Positions 1 through 8,292 of a DNA stretch of 64,000 nucleotides are shown here, piece by piece. The translations under genes were made by a program, and so were the position numbers. The stretch spans positions 1-64,000 of the forward strand of contig NZ_CANMAA010000017.1 in NCBI RefSeq assembly GCF_947495735.1. The letters run 5' to 3'. The DNA comes from an uncultured Pseudokineococcus sp. (GTDB taxonomy: Bacteria > Actinomycetota > Actinomycetes > Actinomycetales > Quadrisphaeraceae). Positions within the stretch are counted from its first letter, which is position 1, and every line of letters begins with the position of its first letter. The notes below the pieces were generated by a model. The model had not been told where the DNA came from. It was given only the letters and a program-made list of their open reading frames with translations, and ran no database searches.

Positions 1-201
1 GAGCCATACCCGCCGTCCCAAGGAGGCGACCGGGACCCTACGGATGGCCCCGGCATCACCCGCTACGACCGTAAGGACGGCGGGCGGCCATTCCCAGTGA
101 GCCGTCGACGCGGCGGGGAGATCTGAGCCATACCCGCCGTCCCAAGGAGGCGACCGGGACCCTACGGATGGCCCCGGCATCACCCGCTACGACCGTAAGG
201 A
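1..201. repeat. 77-bp direct repeat at the edge of an IS30 remnant
   Basis: Bases 1-77 recur identically at 125-201, a period of 124 bp. The first copy starts at the window edge and may extend further left. The second copy runs straight into the transposase reading frame. The arrangement looks like a local tandem duplication or a re-joined insertion end. I see no terminal inverted repeat that would define an intact element. Confidence 0.85.
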
Positions 202-679
202 AGGCGACCTGATCCTGGGGTCGAACTGCCGGTCGGCGATCGGGACGCTGGTCGAGCGGGCCACCCGGTACGTGCTGCTGGTCCACCTGCCCGGCGCCCA
301 CGACGCCGTGTCCGTCGCCGCCGCCCTGACCCAGACGATCCGCACGCTGCCCGAGCACCTGCGCCGGTCGCTGGCCTGGGACCGCGGCGTCGAGCTGGCC
401 CGCCACGCCGAGGTCACCCTGGCCACCGACATGCCGATCTACTTCTGCGACCCGCACTCGCCCTGGCAGCGCGGGTCGAACGAGAACACCAACGGGCTGC
501 TGCGCCAGTACTTCCCCAAGGGCACCGACCTGTCGATGCACTCCCCGGAGCACCTGGCCGCCGTCGCCGCCGAGCTCAACGGCCGACCCCGGATGACCCT
601 CGGCTGGGACACCCCCGCCGAGCGGATGAACCGCCTACTGTCGGACCCGCAGTCGCCCACCGTTGCGACGACCCCCTGA
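101..679 (+). pseudogene. IS30-family transposase, C-terminal part
   Basis: This frame encodes the C-terminal DDE half of an IS30-type transposase. From about base 203 it reads GDLILG, then AWDRGVELARH, then PHSPWQRGSNENTNGLL, which are the blocks carrying the two catalytic Asp and the Glu of this family. The frame is open only from 101, after a stop at 98-100, and residues before GDLILG do not look like IS30. The N-terminal helix-turn-helix region is therefore missing, replaced by the duplicated segment. An internal GTG at 272 would give 135 residues. I call it a broken transposase; an intact gene would need about 330-400 residues. Confidence 0.75.
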
Positions 680-786
680 GACCGCCATCTTCATCCGGTC
701 ACTCCCGCCTGGACGCCGAGACACGCGTAGCGCAGTCGTTGCAGCGTGAAGCGGGAGTAGGTCTGCTGTTCTTACTCAGCGCCGTC

Positions 787-802
787 GCGCTAACATCGGC
801 GG
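787..802 (+). promoter_or_regulatory. Leaderless -10 region of the first cmtR-like gene
   Basis: TAACAT at 791-796 fits an actinobacterial TAnnnT -10 box and ends 6 nt before the GTG at 803, so transcription would begin at the start codon. The 12-mer GCGCTAACATCG (787-798) recurs with one mismatch before the second CmtR-like gene (complement of 33019-33030), again 6 nt from its start. No ribosome binding site precedes the GTG. Confidence 0.55.
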
Positions 803-1291
803 GTGACGATGACAACTGGGTCCGACATGGTCGCGCAAGAGACGGCGCGAGGGTCCGAGGAGGGCACGGCGCTGTCGGCGGCGGCGTGCCTGTTTCGGTC
901 CCTGGCGGACCCGTCGCGGCTGTCGATCCTGCGGCACCTGGCCCTGGGCGAGCACCGGGTGGTGGACCTGATGGCTCACCTGGGGCTCGCGCAGGCGACG
1001 GTCTCCGGTCACCTGGCCTGCCTGCGGGACTGCGGCCTGGTCACCTCCCGCCCGCAGGGGCGCGCCTCGCTGTTCTCCCTGGCCGTCGGCCCCGAGCTGC
1101 TCGAGCTGCTGGTGGCCGCGGAGCGGGTGCTGGCTGCCACCGGTGACGCGGTGACCCTGTGCCCGACCTACGGCGCCGACAGCACCGCCGACGCCGGCGG
1201 CAGCACCACTGACACCCCTGCCTCGAGCCTTCCGGCCCCGGGCCCGCCGGCCGAGGCGACGACCTCCGGCACGGTCAGGGGCGCGCGGTGA
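803..1291 (+). CDS. ArsR/SmtB-family metalloregulator, CmtR type
   Basis: A winged-helix repressor of 162 residues. The ArsR core (LFRSLADPSRLSILRHL to LFSL) contains ACLRDCGLV in the recognition-helix region and LCPTY near residue 117. Cys-x3-Cys in the helix plus a distal Cys is the ligand set of mycobacterial CmtR, a Cd(II)/Pb(II) sensor; this is family knowledge rather than proof of metal specificity here. A low-complexity Ala/Thr/Pro tail of about 45 residues follows. The gene overlaps the CDF transporter start by GTGA, so it probably regulates that exporter. GTG 803 is preferred because a -10 box lies 6 nt upstream and the second paralogue begins with a similar MTM sequence. ATG 809 is an alternative. 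Confidence 0.85.
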   Translation: MTMTTGSDMVAQETARGSEEGTALSAAACLFRSLADPSRLSILRHLALGEHRVVDLMAHLGLAQATVSGHLACLRDCGLVTSRPQGRASLFSLAVGPELLELLVAAERVLAATGDAVTLCPTYGADSTADAGGSTTDTPASSLPAPGPPAEATTSGTVRGAR

Positions 1292-1977
1292 GCGAGCACA
1301 CTCCCGCTGCGGGAGGACCGGTCACCCCGCCCGCCGGAGCGGACGAGGTCCAGGTCGAGCGGCTGACCCGACGCGGGCTGCGCCTGGCGCAGTTCACCGT
1401 CGTCTACAACATCGCCGAGGGCGCGATCGCGATCACCGCCGGCCTGATGGCCGGGCTGGTGTCCCTGGTCGGCTTCGGCCTCGACTCCGGCATCGAGTCC
1501 GTGGCCTCAGTGCTGGTGGGTCTGCGCCTGGCCGCCCGGCTGCGCAACGGCGCCACCGACGAGGCCAAAGAACGCCGGGCGCTGCGACTGGTGGCCCTGA
1601 CCTTCTTCGTCCTGGCGACCTACGTCACCGTCGAGGGCATCCGCGGGCTGCTCGGTGGAGAGGCACCAGACACCTCCCGGGTCGGGACCGTGCTGCTGCT
1701 GGCCTCAGTGGTGATCATGCCGCTGCTGGCCCGAGCCAAGCGCCGGGTCGGCCAGCAGCTCGGTGGTGACCAGCTCATCCTCGCCGACGCCGCAGAGACC
1801 AAGGTCTGCGTGCTGCTGTCCATCTCGACCCTGGCAGGGCTGGCCCTCTACGCCTGGACCGGCGCCGCGTGGCTGGACCCTGTCGCCGGTTTCGTCATCG
1901 CCGCCTTCGCCATCCACGAAGGCCGCGAAGCGTGGGAAGGCGAGCTCGTCGAAGACCGCGACGAGGACGACGACTGA
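1288..1977 (+). CDS. Cation diffusion facilitator (CDF) family transporter
   Basis: A 229-residue membrane protein related to CDF metal/proton antiporters. It lacks the long cytoplasmic C-terminal domain and ends in an acidic DRDEDDD tail. Motifs GFGLDSGIESVAS in the second helix and LADAAETKVC in the fifth carry acidic/polar residues where CDF proteins bind metal. About five or six hydrophobic segments are visible. It is translationally coupled to the upstream CmtR-type regulator through a GTGA overlap, suggesting efflux of Cd, Zn or Pb under that repressor. Substrate is inferred from context. This compact subgroup is often annotated simply as cation transporter. Confidence 0.82.
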   Translation: MSEHTPAAGGPVTPPAGADEVQVERLTRRGLRLAQFTVVYNIAEGAIAITAGLMAGLVSLVGFGLDSGIESVASVLVGLRLAARLRNGATDEAKERRALRLVALTFFVLATYVTVEGIRGLLGGEAPDTSRVGTVLLLASVVIMPLLARAKRRVGQQLGGDQLILADAAETKVCVLLSISTLAGLALYAWTGAAWLDPVAGFVIAAFAIHEGREAWEGELVEDRDEDDD

Positions 1978-2084
1978 CCTGAGCATCGCGCGCCGTAGCC
2001 CTGCGGCCCACCGCCCTGGCAGAGCATCCTGCCCGCCGCGACGCCGGCTGGTGAACCGGCACCAGTCGCCCCGGCCCCGGTGGT

Positions 2085-2132
2085 CCGGCAGCTGCACCGT
2101 CCATGAGCCATGAAGGACGGTGCAGCTGCCGG
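2085..2132. terminator. Perfect 18-bp hairpin between convergent genes
   Basis: Arms 2085-2102 and 2115-2132 are perfectly complementary, starting CCGGCAGCTGCACC, around a 12-nt loop. It lies between the CDF transporter reading right and the lipoprotein operon reading left, so it probably terminates both. There is no U-tract, as is usual in GC-rich Actinobacteria. Confidence 0.75.
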
Positions 2133-2230
2133 TCACCGAGACGATCCGGGTGGTCCCGGCGGATCTCGGACCGCGAGCGAGGCCCCCGTAGGACTCGTCG
2201 GTTGAGGCTGGTTCCGCCTGGCGGGTGGGG

Positions 2231-3178
2231 TTAGGAGTCCTCGGCTGCCTGGAGGGGAGCGAAGCTGGCTCCCCCGTCGGTGGAGGACAGCACGGCCGCT
2301 GATGTCACGGCCACCACCTGCAACGCTCCACCGTCCTGGCGCGAGGCGGCCACGGCCTGGGGTGGGCCGGAAACGGCGCCGGGCGTGGTCCATGTGGCGC
2401 CGGTGTCCTGGCTCACGGCGACCGTGCCGTCCGGGGTGATGCCCACGATCGTGGTGGCGTCGGCCATCGCCGCGACCTGCAGCAGGGGTGCCTGCTCCAG
2501 CACCGACCACGAACTGCCGGCGTCGCGCGAGAGCGCCGGACCGTCCTGGCTGGTCGCCAGCACCGTCGTCCCTTGCGGTGAGGACGCCAGCGCAAAGGGC
2601 TGCACCGGCGCCTCGGTCGTGGCCCAGGTCTGGGCGTCGGCACTCGCCCGCAGCTGCCCGTCGAAGCCGATCACGGCACCCTGCAGCGCGCTGAGGGCGT
2701 GGAAGTCGGACTGGCCCTGCCGGGAGAGGGCCGACCACGACCGTCCTGCGTCGGTGGACTCGATCAGGCCGACGGGTTGTGGCAGGTCGACGCCCGGGCC
2801 GGGGTGGCCGGAGGCGTAGAAGTGGTCCGGCCCGGCGACGGTGAACCCCATCAGGTCGATGACCGGGCCGACCCGCACCGGGGTGCCGTCCTGGTAGGAA
2901 AACAGCCCGTCGTGGGTGGCCAGCTGCACCACGCCGTCGGCGGGGTTGATGCCCACGCCGTGCACGTGGTCGCTGGGCAGTGGCGCCGCCGCAGTCTCCT
3001 CGCCCTGCACCTCGCCTCCAGCACTCGTGGCCCCAGCATCGGCGCCCGGTGCGTCGGGCACGGCTTCGCCCTGCGGGTCGTCCGCGCTGCACCCGGCCAC
3101 CAGGACGGCCACCAGCACCACCCCGCCGACCGCGCTCCGGCGGCCCCGCCAGGCGCCCCGAGCCGCCGAGGCACTCAC
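2231..3178 (-). CDS. F510_1955-type glycosylhydrolase-like lipoprotein (beta-propeller)
   Basis: A 315-residue secreted lipoprotein. A signal peptide ends in the lipobox LVAGC, then a low-complexity linker, then repeated sialidase-like blades with Asp-box-like elements such as STDAGRSW, SRDAGSSW, SQDTGATW and STDGGASF. This matches the family annotated as F510_1955 glycosylhydrolase or exo-alpha-sialidase-like, common in actinobacterial copper regions; enzymatic activity is unproven. Start GTG 3178 overlaps the stop of the DUF305 gene (GTGA), so the two are co-translated. The early DHVHGVGINP segment is typical of the family. It is probably an extracytoplasmic stress protein in the same operon as DUF305 and DUF6153 proteins. 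Confidence 0.8.
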   Translation of the reverse strand: MSASAARGAWRGRRSAVGGVVLVAVLVAGCSADDPQGEAVPDAPGADAGATSAGGEVQGEETAAAPLPSDHVHGVGINPADGVVQLATHDGLFSYQDGTPVRVGPVIDLMGFTVAGPDHFYASGHPGPGVDLPQPVGLIESTDAGRSWSALSRQGQSDFHALSALQGAVIGFDGQLRASADAQTWATTEAPVQPFALASSPQGTTVLATSQDGPALSRDAGSSWSVLEQAPLLQVAAMADATTIVGITPDGTVAVSQDTGATWTTPGAVSGPPQAVAASRQDGGALQVVAVTSAAVLSSTDGGASFAPLQAAEDS

Positions 3179-3864
3179 AGCTCCTCCAGCAGCTGGTTCA
3201 TCTCGTCGATCTCGGCGGCCTGGTCGGCTGCGATGACCTCCGCCAAGGCCAGCGCCTGCGGGTTGAGTCCCTGGTCCTGCTCGGTGCGGGACATCTGCAC
3301 CGCGCCTTCGTGGTGGGCGACCATGCCGGACAGCCACATCCGGTCGAACCCTGCACCCGAGGAGCCCTCGAGATCGTCCATCTGCTCCGAGGACATCATC
3401 CCGCGCATCTCGGTGCCGTGGTCCATGCCCCCCATGCCCCCCATGCCGTTCGTGGACATGCCGTCCATGGACATGCCCTGGGGGACCTCCTGCCCCCAGG
3501 TGCGCAACCACGAGCTCATGGCGTCGATCTCGGGGCCCTGCGCCGCGGTGATGCGCTCGGCCAGGGCCTGGACCTGCGGGCTCCGTGCCCGCCTGTCAGC
3601 CATCTGCGCCATCGCCAGCGCGCCGCGGTGGTGGACGATCATCTGCTGGGCGAAGGCGATGTCGGCGTCGTTGTGCTCCGCGGCGACCGTCGCCGTGCCC
3701 GTGCTGCCAGCACTGCTCGAGCCCGAACTGCTCGGGGTGCTCGAGCCGGGGGTGCTGGTGGGGCCTGCCGTGACGGTGGGGTCGTCGGTGCTGCAGGCGG
3801 CCAGTCCCAGGGACAGGGCGGCTGAAGCGGCGACGGCAACGGTCAGTCGGTGGGTCTTCTTCAT
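3175..3864 (-). CDS. DUF305 lipoprotein, ferritin-like helical bundle
   Basis: A 229-residue exported protein with signal peptide and lipobox LAAC, a Ser/Thr/Gly linker, and two DUF305 repeats. Each repeat has a His-His signature (MIVHHRGALAMAQMA and MVAHHEGAVQMSR). A Met/Gly/His-rich stretch between them (MSMDGMSTNGMGGMGGMD) looks suited to binding copper. DUF305 proteins are frequent in copper and metal resistance clusters, but their biochemical role is not settled. The start is ATG 3864, preceded by AGGAG; an upstream extension would lack a signal peptide at its N-terminus. It lies between the DUF6153 gene and the propeller lipoprotein on the same strand. Confidence 0.85.
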   Translation of the reverse strand: MKKTHRLTVAVAASAALSLGLAACSTDDPTVTAGPTSTPGSSTPSSSGSSSAGSTGTATVAAEHNDADIAFAQQMIVHHRGALAMAQMADRRARSPQVQALAERITAAQGPEIDAMSSWLRTWGQEVPQGMSMDGMSTNGMGGMGGMDHGTEMRGMMSSEQMDDLEGSSGAGFDRMWLSGMVAHHEGAVQMSRTEQDQGLNPQALALAEVIAADQAAEIDEMNQLLEEL

Positions 3865-3972
3865 GAGGGGTCTCCTGTAGCCGCTCCGGGTGGATGCCAC
3901 GGCGAAGCGGGTAGTGCGGGTGGGGGACGACATGCAGCAGCTCGGGGTCCCTGGTCAGGACCGCACCGGCTC

Positions 3973-4584
3973 CTACACCCGCACCACGCACAAGGAGATC
4001 CGCGGGCGCCGCCACGGGGCACCCCGGGTGCCTGCGCCTCCGGGCAGGGTGCGGCTCTGGGCCAGCCACCGCGCCGGCATGGTCGACCACGGCGTGCGCA
4101 GCAGACGTGCCGCCGCGTGGGCACCCAGGCCCACGCCGGCCCCGACCAGGGCCAGCAGGCACCCGACCACCATCAGGTGGCCGTCCCCGTGGTCTTCCTC
4201 CGCGGCCAGGACCTGCGCGGAGGTCGGGTCGACAGGGACGGCATGGTGACCCGGCACATCGGTGCGGGGGCCCGCGGTGCGCGGGTCGGAGAAGCCGCGT
4301 CGGCTGTCGACCGCGGCGGCGGCCGCGTCGTCTGCCCGGCCGACGAGCAGCGGATGGCCCTGGGCTGGACGAGCTGCCGGGTGCCCCGCAGAGATGGTCG
4401 CGGCATGGGGTGCCGCCGGAGAGGACGAAGCACCACTCGAGGGTGCCGCCGCAGCGCTCAGACCGTGCGTGGCCGACAGGCCATGCATGGCCAGGAGACC
4501 GCTGAGGACCAGCAGGAGCAGGCCCCACGTGGCCCAGGTGCCCCGCGCGGTCAGGGCCGGGGCACTACCGCGCTTCACCGCCAT
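3973..4584 (-). CDS. DUF6153-family membrane protein
   Basis: A 203-residue protein with an N-terminal hydrophobic helix ([20 protein letters not shown]), a His/Ala/Pro-rich periplasmic stretch, a second helix ([19 protein letters not shown]), and an Arg-rich tail. This is the usual shape of the actinobacterial DUF6153 family, which tends to sit near DUF305 and copper genes; no activity is known. ATG 4584 follows a strong AGGAGGAG-like site. It is probably the first gene of the operon running to the DUF305 and propeller lipoproteins. It is divergent from the copper ATPase, with about 310 bp between. Confidence 0.72.
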   Translation of the reverse strand: MAVKRGSAPALTARGTWATWGLLLLVLSGLLAMHGLSATHGLSAAAAPSSGASSSPAAPHAATISAGHPAARPAQGHPLLVGRADDAAAAAVDSRRGFSDPRTAGPRTDVPGHHAVPVDPTSAQVLAAEEDHGDGHLMVVGCLLALVGAGVGLGAHAAARLLRTPWSTMPARWLAQSRTLPGGAGTRGAPWRRPRISLCVVRV

Positions 4585-4868
4585 CTCCTCCTGTCCTCCT
4601 GGTCTCGGGTTCCCCGGGCTGCCGGTGCACGACACCCGTGGACCAGCACGATGGCACCACGCCAGCGGCCAGCCTGCGCCAGGGCCCCGCCCGACAGGCC
4701 ACCGAGCCAGGCTGCGTTGCGTCGGTCAACCCCTCAGGTGCTGATGCAGGCCGTCGACGAGGACGGTGGTGTCGTCGCGGACCAGCCACATCCGCCGGAA
4801 GCCCTCGATGGCCCCTCGGCACCCCGGGGACAGGGGCATACCCGGCGACCGAGGAGCCGGGAACAAGT
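4585..4868. other. Divergent intergenic region before the copper ATPase
   Basis: No convincing gene. A 37-codon frame on the minus strand (4726-4839) reads plausibly near its end ([10 protein letters not shown]) but matches nothing I recognise and has no clear ribosome binding site. The region should hold the promoter of the DUF6153 operon. Confidence 0.4.
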
Positions 4869-4888
4869 ATACCCCCCAGGGGTATTGT
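4869..4888 (+). promoter_or_regulatory. CsoR-type copper operator over a -10 box
   Basis: ATACCCCCCAGGGGTAT (4869-4885) is a G/C-tract inverted repeat, ATACCCC-CCA-GGGGTAT, of the kind bound by CsoR-family Cu(I) repressors. It overlaps TATTGT (4883-4888), a TAnnnT -10 box ending 7 nt before the ATPase start codon, so repressor binding would block initiation directly. No csoR gene is present in this window, so regulation would be in trans. Confidence 0.7.
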
Positions 4889-4895
4889 GGTGGGC

Positions 4896-7097
4896 ATGTC
4901 ATCCATCCAGCTGGCCCCTGGCGCGGGGCGGCCGAACGGTCGGCGCCACCGCGGTGCGGCGCCTGATGCCGGCGCCGCGGTAGAGCACACCTGCCCGATG
5001 CACCCCGAGGTCCGGCAGCAGGGACCTGGTTCGTGCCCGATCTGCGGGATGGCGTTGGAGCCGGTGACGGTGAGCGCCGACGACGGCCCGAGCCCGGAGC
5101 TGGCGGACATGACCCGTCGGCTGTGGGTCGCGGTGGCCCTGACGGCGCCGGTGGTGGTCCTGGAGATGGGCTCGCACCTGGTCCCGGCGGTGCGCGACCT
5201 CGTGCCGCCGGCGGTGTCGGTGTGGGTGCAGCTGCTGCTGGCCACCCCGGTGGTCCTGTGGGCCGGGTGGCCGTTCTTCGTGCGCGGGTGGGCCTCGGTC
5301 CGCAGCCGGAACCTGAACATGTTCACGCTGGTGGCCCTCGGGACCGGGGTGGCGTGGGCCTTCAGCGCCGTGGCGGTCCTGGCGCCGGGCATCTTCCCGG
5401 CGGCCTTCCGCGGCATGGGTGGGACGGTCGACGTCTACTTCGAGGCCGCCGCGGTCATCACCGCCCTGGTGCTGCTGGGGCAGGTCCTCGAGCTGCGCGC
5501 CCGGGAGCAGACCTCGGGGGCGGTGCGTGCCCTGCTGGACCTGACGCCGCCGACCGCACGGCGGGTCGAGGCCGACGGGTCCGAGCACGACGTCGACCTC
5601 GCCGACGTCGCTGTGGGTGATCTGGTGCGGGTGCGCCCGGGCGAGAAGGTGCCGGTCGACGGGACCGTCGTCCACGGCCGCGCGAGCGTGGACGAGTCGA
5701 TGGTCACCGGTGAGTCCATGCCGGTGACCAAGTCCGAGGGTGACGCCGTGATCGGGGGGACGTTGGCCGCCGGCGGTGGGCTGCTGGTGCGCGCCGGCGC
5801 TGTCGGCGGTGACACCGTGCTGGCCCGGGTGGTCGACCTCGTCTCGGCCGCGCAGCGTTCCCGCGCCCCGATCCAGGCGACCGTCGACAAGGTCGCCGCG
5901 GTGTTCGTGCCCGTCGTCATCGCTGTCGCGGTGGCCGCCTTCGTGGTGTGGGCGCTGGTTGGCCCCGACCCGGCCCTGGCGTACGCCCTGGTCGTGGCGG
6001 TCAGCGTGCTGATCATCGCCTGCCCCTGCGCGCTGGGGCTGGCGACGCCGATGTCGGTGATGGTCGGCGTCGGCCGTGCCGCCGGCGCCGGGGTGCTGGT
6101 CAAGGACGCCCAGGCGATGGAGCAGCTGCAGCGCGTGGACGTCGTCGTGGTCGACAAGACCGGCACCCTCACCCAGGGACGCCCCCAGCTGACCGGCGTC
6201 CAGGTGCGACCAGGCGTCGACCGCGCCCACGTGCTGCGCCTGGCCGCGGCGCTCGAGCGTTCCTCCGAGCACCCCCTGGCCCACGCCGTCGTGACCGCTG
6301 CCGAGGAGGCCCACTCCGGGCAGCCGGTGCCGGTGGTCGAGGACTTCACCGCCCCCGCCGGGCGCGGCGTAGCCGGGCGGGTCGAAGGGCACCACGTTCT
6401 GGTCGGTAACGCTGCGCACCTGCGCGAGCACGACATCGACCCTGCCCCCTTGCAGGCGCACGCCGAGCAGGTCCGCGTCGCCGGCGCCACCGCCGTCCTG
6501 GTCGCCGTCGACGGCACCCCGGCTGCGGTGCTGGCCGTAGCCGACCCGGTCCGCGCCACGACGCAGGAGGCACTGGACGCGCTGCGCGCCGAAGGAGTCG
6601 AGGTCGTGATGCTCACCGGCGACGCCCAGGCCACCGCCGCCGCGGTCGCCGCTCAGGTCGGCGTCGACCGCTTCGAGGCCGAGGTCACCCCCGAACGCAA
6701 GCACGAGGTCATCCGCGAGCTCCGCGAACAAGGCCACGTCGTGGCGATGGTCGGCGACGGCGTCAACGACGCCCCCGCCCTGGCCGCGGCCGACGTCGGC
6801 GTGGCGATGGGCACCGGCACCGACGTCGCCCTGGAAAGCGCAGGCATCACCCTGCTGCAGGCCGACCTGACCGCCCTGGTCCGCGCCCGCCGGCTGTCGC
6901 GGGCAACCATGCGCAACATCCGCCAGAACCTGGTCTTCGCGTTCGTCTACAACGGCGCCGGCATCCCGATCGCCGCCGGCGTCCTCTACCCCACGACCGG
7001 GCTGCTGCTCTCCCCCGTCATCGCCGCCGCCGCGATGGCCCTGTCCTCAGTCAGCGTCATCACCAACGCCCTGAGGTTGCGCACCACCACTGCCTGA
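4896..7097 (+). CDS. copA: Copper-translocating P1B-type ATPase (CopA-like)
   Basis: A 733-residue heavy-metal P-type ATPase. In place of an HMA domain it begins with a heavy-metal-binding module (HTCPMHPEV and [10 protein letters not shown], about residues 31-57). Following elements include TGES, the membrane motif [11 protein letters not shown] near residue 374, DKTGTLT near 420, SEHPLAH near 458 and [10 protein letters not shown] near 620. CPC with this N-terminal module marks a Cu(I) exporter (P1B-1). ATG 4896 is chosen because a -10 box lies 7 nt upstream and residues before it lack family similarity. A CsoR-type operator overlaps the promoter. It is divergent from the DUF6153-DUF305 operon, with which it probably forms a copper-response module. 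Confidence 0.92.
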   Translation: MSSIQLAPGAGRPNGRRHRGAAPDAGAAVEHTCPMHPEVRQQGPGSCPICGMALEPVTVSADDGPSPELADMTRRLWVAVALTAPVVVLEMGSHLVPAVRDLVPPAVSVWVQLLLATPVVLWAGWPFFVRGWASVRSRNLNMFTLVALGTGVAWAFSAVAVLAPGIFPAAFRGMGGTVDVYFEAAAVITALVLLGQVLELRAREQTSGAVRALLDLTPPTARRVEADGSEHDVDLADVAVGDLVRVRPGEKVPVDGTVVHGRASVDESMVTGESMPVTKSEGDAVIGGTLAAGGGLLVRAGAVGGDTVLARVVDLVSAAQRSRAPIQATVDKVAAVFVPVVIAVAVAAFVVWALVGPDPALAYALVVAVSVLIIACPCALGLATPMSVMVGVGRAAGAGVLVKDAQAMEQLQRVDVVVVDKTGTLTQGRPQLTGVQVRPGVDRAHVLRLAAALERSSEHPLAHAVVTAAEEAHSGQPVPVVEDFTAPAGRGVAGRVEGHHVLVGNAAHLREHDIDPAPLQAHAEQVRVAGATAVLVAVDGTPAAVLAVADPVRATTQEALDALRAEGVEVVMLTGDAQATAAAVAAQVGVDRFEAEVTPERKHEVIRELREQGHVVAMVGDGVNDAPALAAADVGVAMGTGTDVALESAGITLLQADLTALVRARRLSRATMRNIRQNLVFAFVYNGAGIPIAAGVLYPTTGLLLSPVIAAAAMALSSVSVITNALRLRTTTA

Positions 7098-7207
7098 CCT
7101 GCCCGAGCACTGAGCCCTGAGCCCGGTCCAGACCCGGCTCCTGCAGCAGTCCCCCTTCATGGAACCGACCACGAGGTCGAACGAGGGGTCTGCTCTTCTT
7201 GAGGCCG

Positions 7208-7213
7208 TAGCCT
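7208..7213 (+). promoter_or_regulatory. Possible -10 box for the DUF3105 gene
   Basis: TAGCCT fits TAnnnT and would start a transcript near 7220, leaving a leader of about 44 nt with GAGGAG before GTG 7264. No good -35 is visible. Confidence 0.35.
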
Positions 7214-7263
7214 GATGTCCCGTTCGGCCGGCGTTGTCTGGCGAGCAGACCCCGAGGAGCCCC

Positions 7264-7908
7264 GTGGTTCAGGACCCCCACGCCCGCCAGGAGCGCGCCG
7301 CCCGCGCCGCGGCGTTGCGCAAGCAGCAGCAGCGCAGGGAGCGTCGTCAGCGCAACGTGGTCGTCGGTGTGAGCAGCGGTGTCGTCGTCCTCCTGGTCGC
7401 CGCCGTGGCCACCGTCCTGGTGACCACCCGCGAGGAGACCGCCGCCGAGCAGGAGGCGCTGCAGGCACCCATCGAGGGGCTCCTCGCGCTGCCCGAGGAC
7501 GAGCTCACGCAGAACCACGTGCCCGGTGCCGTGGAGTACCCCACGACGCCGGCCGCCGGGGGCGACCACAACGCCGTCTGGCTCAACTGCGGGGTCTACA
7601 CCGAGCCGGTCGTCGAGGAGAACGCGGTCCACTCCCTCGAGCACGGCGCGGTCTGGGTCACCTACGACCCGTCGCTGCCCCCCGAGCAGCTCGACCAGCT
7701 CCTGGCCGCCACCGACCCCTACGACTACACCCTCCTGAGCCCCTACGAGGGCATGGACAGTCCCATCACGCTGAACGCCTGGGGCTCCCAGCTGGCGCTG
7801 GAGGACGCGGGCGACGAGCGCATCGCGTCGTTCCTGCACCAGTTCGTCCAGGGCGAGCAGACGCCCGAGCCGGGCGCCGCCTGCACCGGCGGACTGACCG
7901 GGGCATGA
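7264..7908 (+). CDS. DUF3105-domain membrane-anchored protein
   Basis: A 214-residue protein: a basic, Gln/Arg-rich cytoplasmic N-terminus (about 30 residues), one transmembrane helix (VVVGVSSGVVVLLVAAVATV), then an external DUF3105 domain with the family blocks GGDHNAVWLNCGVY and HSLEHGAVWVTY. The paired His and single Cys are conserved in the family, whose function is unknown; members often sit beside DUF305 or copper genes, as here. GTG 7264 is preferred over TTG 7234 because GAGGAG lies at proper distance before it. It stands alone between the copper ATPase and a decayed CDF fragment. Confidence 0.8.
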   Translation: MVQDPHARQERAARAAALRKQQQRRERRQRNVVVGVSSGVVVLLVAAVATVLVTTREETAAEQEALQAPIEGLLALPEDELTQNHVPGAVEYPTTPAAGGDHNAVWLNCGVYTEPVVEENAVHSLEHGAVWVTYDPSLPPEQLDQLLAATDPYDYTLLSPYEGMDSPITLNAWGSQLALEDAGDERIASFLHQFVQGEQTPEPGAACTGGLTGA

Positions 7909-8011
7909 GGACGCCGGCCTCTGCCTGCCCTGCTGGGTAAGGGCGGCAGCTCGTCCTCGACGGCGATCAGATCATCCTTGGCGCTTAAGGCCACGGGGCG
8001 GTGGCCGTCGT

Positions 8012-8123
8012 CCGAGCCACACTTTTGGTGCGTGCTCCTCGAAGAAGCAGCTGTCGTCGGGGACGACGTGGGCGGTGACGCACCGGGGAGGTCGCAGACG
8101 ACCTGCCAGGCGTGCAGGTCCAC
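8012..8123 (-). pseudogene. Remnant of a CDF transporter C-terminal domain
   Basis: On the minus strand two frames together read VDLHAWQVVCDLP, then, after a frameshift, VTAHVVPDDSCFFEEHAPKV. This parallels the C-terminal domain of the intact CDF protein at 23743-24681 (VHDLHVTEIVAGLPVLTAHVVVEDSCFRDGHAPQV). Only about 35 codons remain and nothing transmembrane is left. It is the scar of a CzcD-like gene deleted or disrupted here. Confidence 0.7.
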
Positions 8124-8211
8124 CCAGTGGCCGCCGGCACCGACACCACGGGCCTGTCACCAGGGCGCCACGGCCTGGCGGTGGCTGCTCGCCGTCTGGT
8201 GCTGCCCAGCG

Positions 8212-8257
8212 ACGACCGCAGGGCGCCACCGGATCTGCGGTGGCGCCCTGCGGTCGT
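8212..8257. terminator. Perfect 20-bp hairpin
   Basis: Arms 8212-8231 and 8238-8257 pair perfectly over 20 bp (starting ACGACCGCAGGG) around the 6-nt loop GATCTG. It lies 35 bp beyond the stop of the leftward fasciclin gene and so probably terminates it. A smaller hairpin, CCTGCC/GGCAGG, follows at 8267-8281. Confidence 0.75.
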
Positions 8258-8292
8258 GCCTACGGCCTGCCGTGGGCAGGCCCGGGGGTTGG

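Noticed and set aside
2699-3880. Long plus-strand open frame (393 codons) opposite the lipoprotein operon
   Set aside because: Antisense to genes with clear signal peptides and domains; its translation is low-complexity Gly/Val/Ala/His typical of mirror frames in GC-rich DNA.
4726-4839. 37-codon minus-strand gene between DUF6153 and copper ATPase
   Set aside because: Part of it looks protein-like, but it is very short, has no ribosome binding site and no recognisable family.
4899-6737. 612-codon minus-strand frame across the copper ATPase
   Set aside because: Asp/Gly/His-rich shadow of a gene with all P-type ATPase motifs on the other strand.
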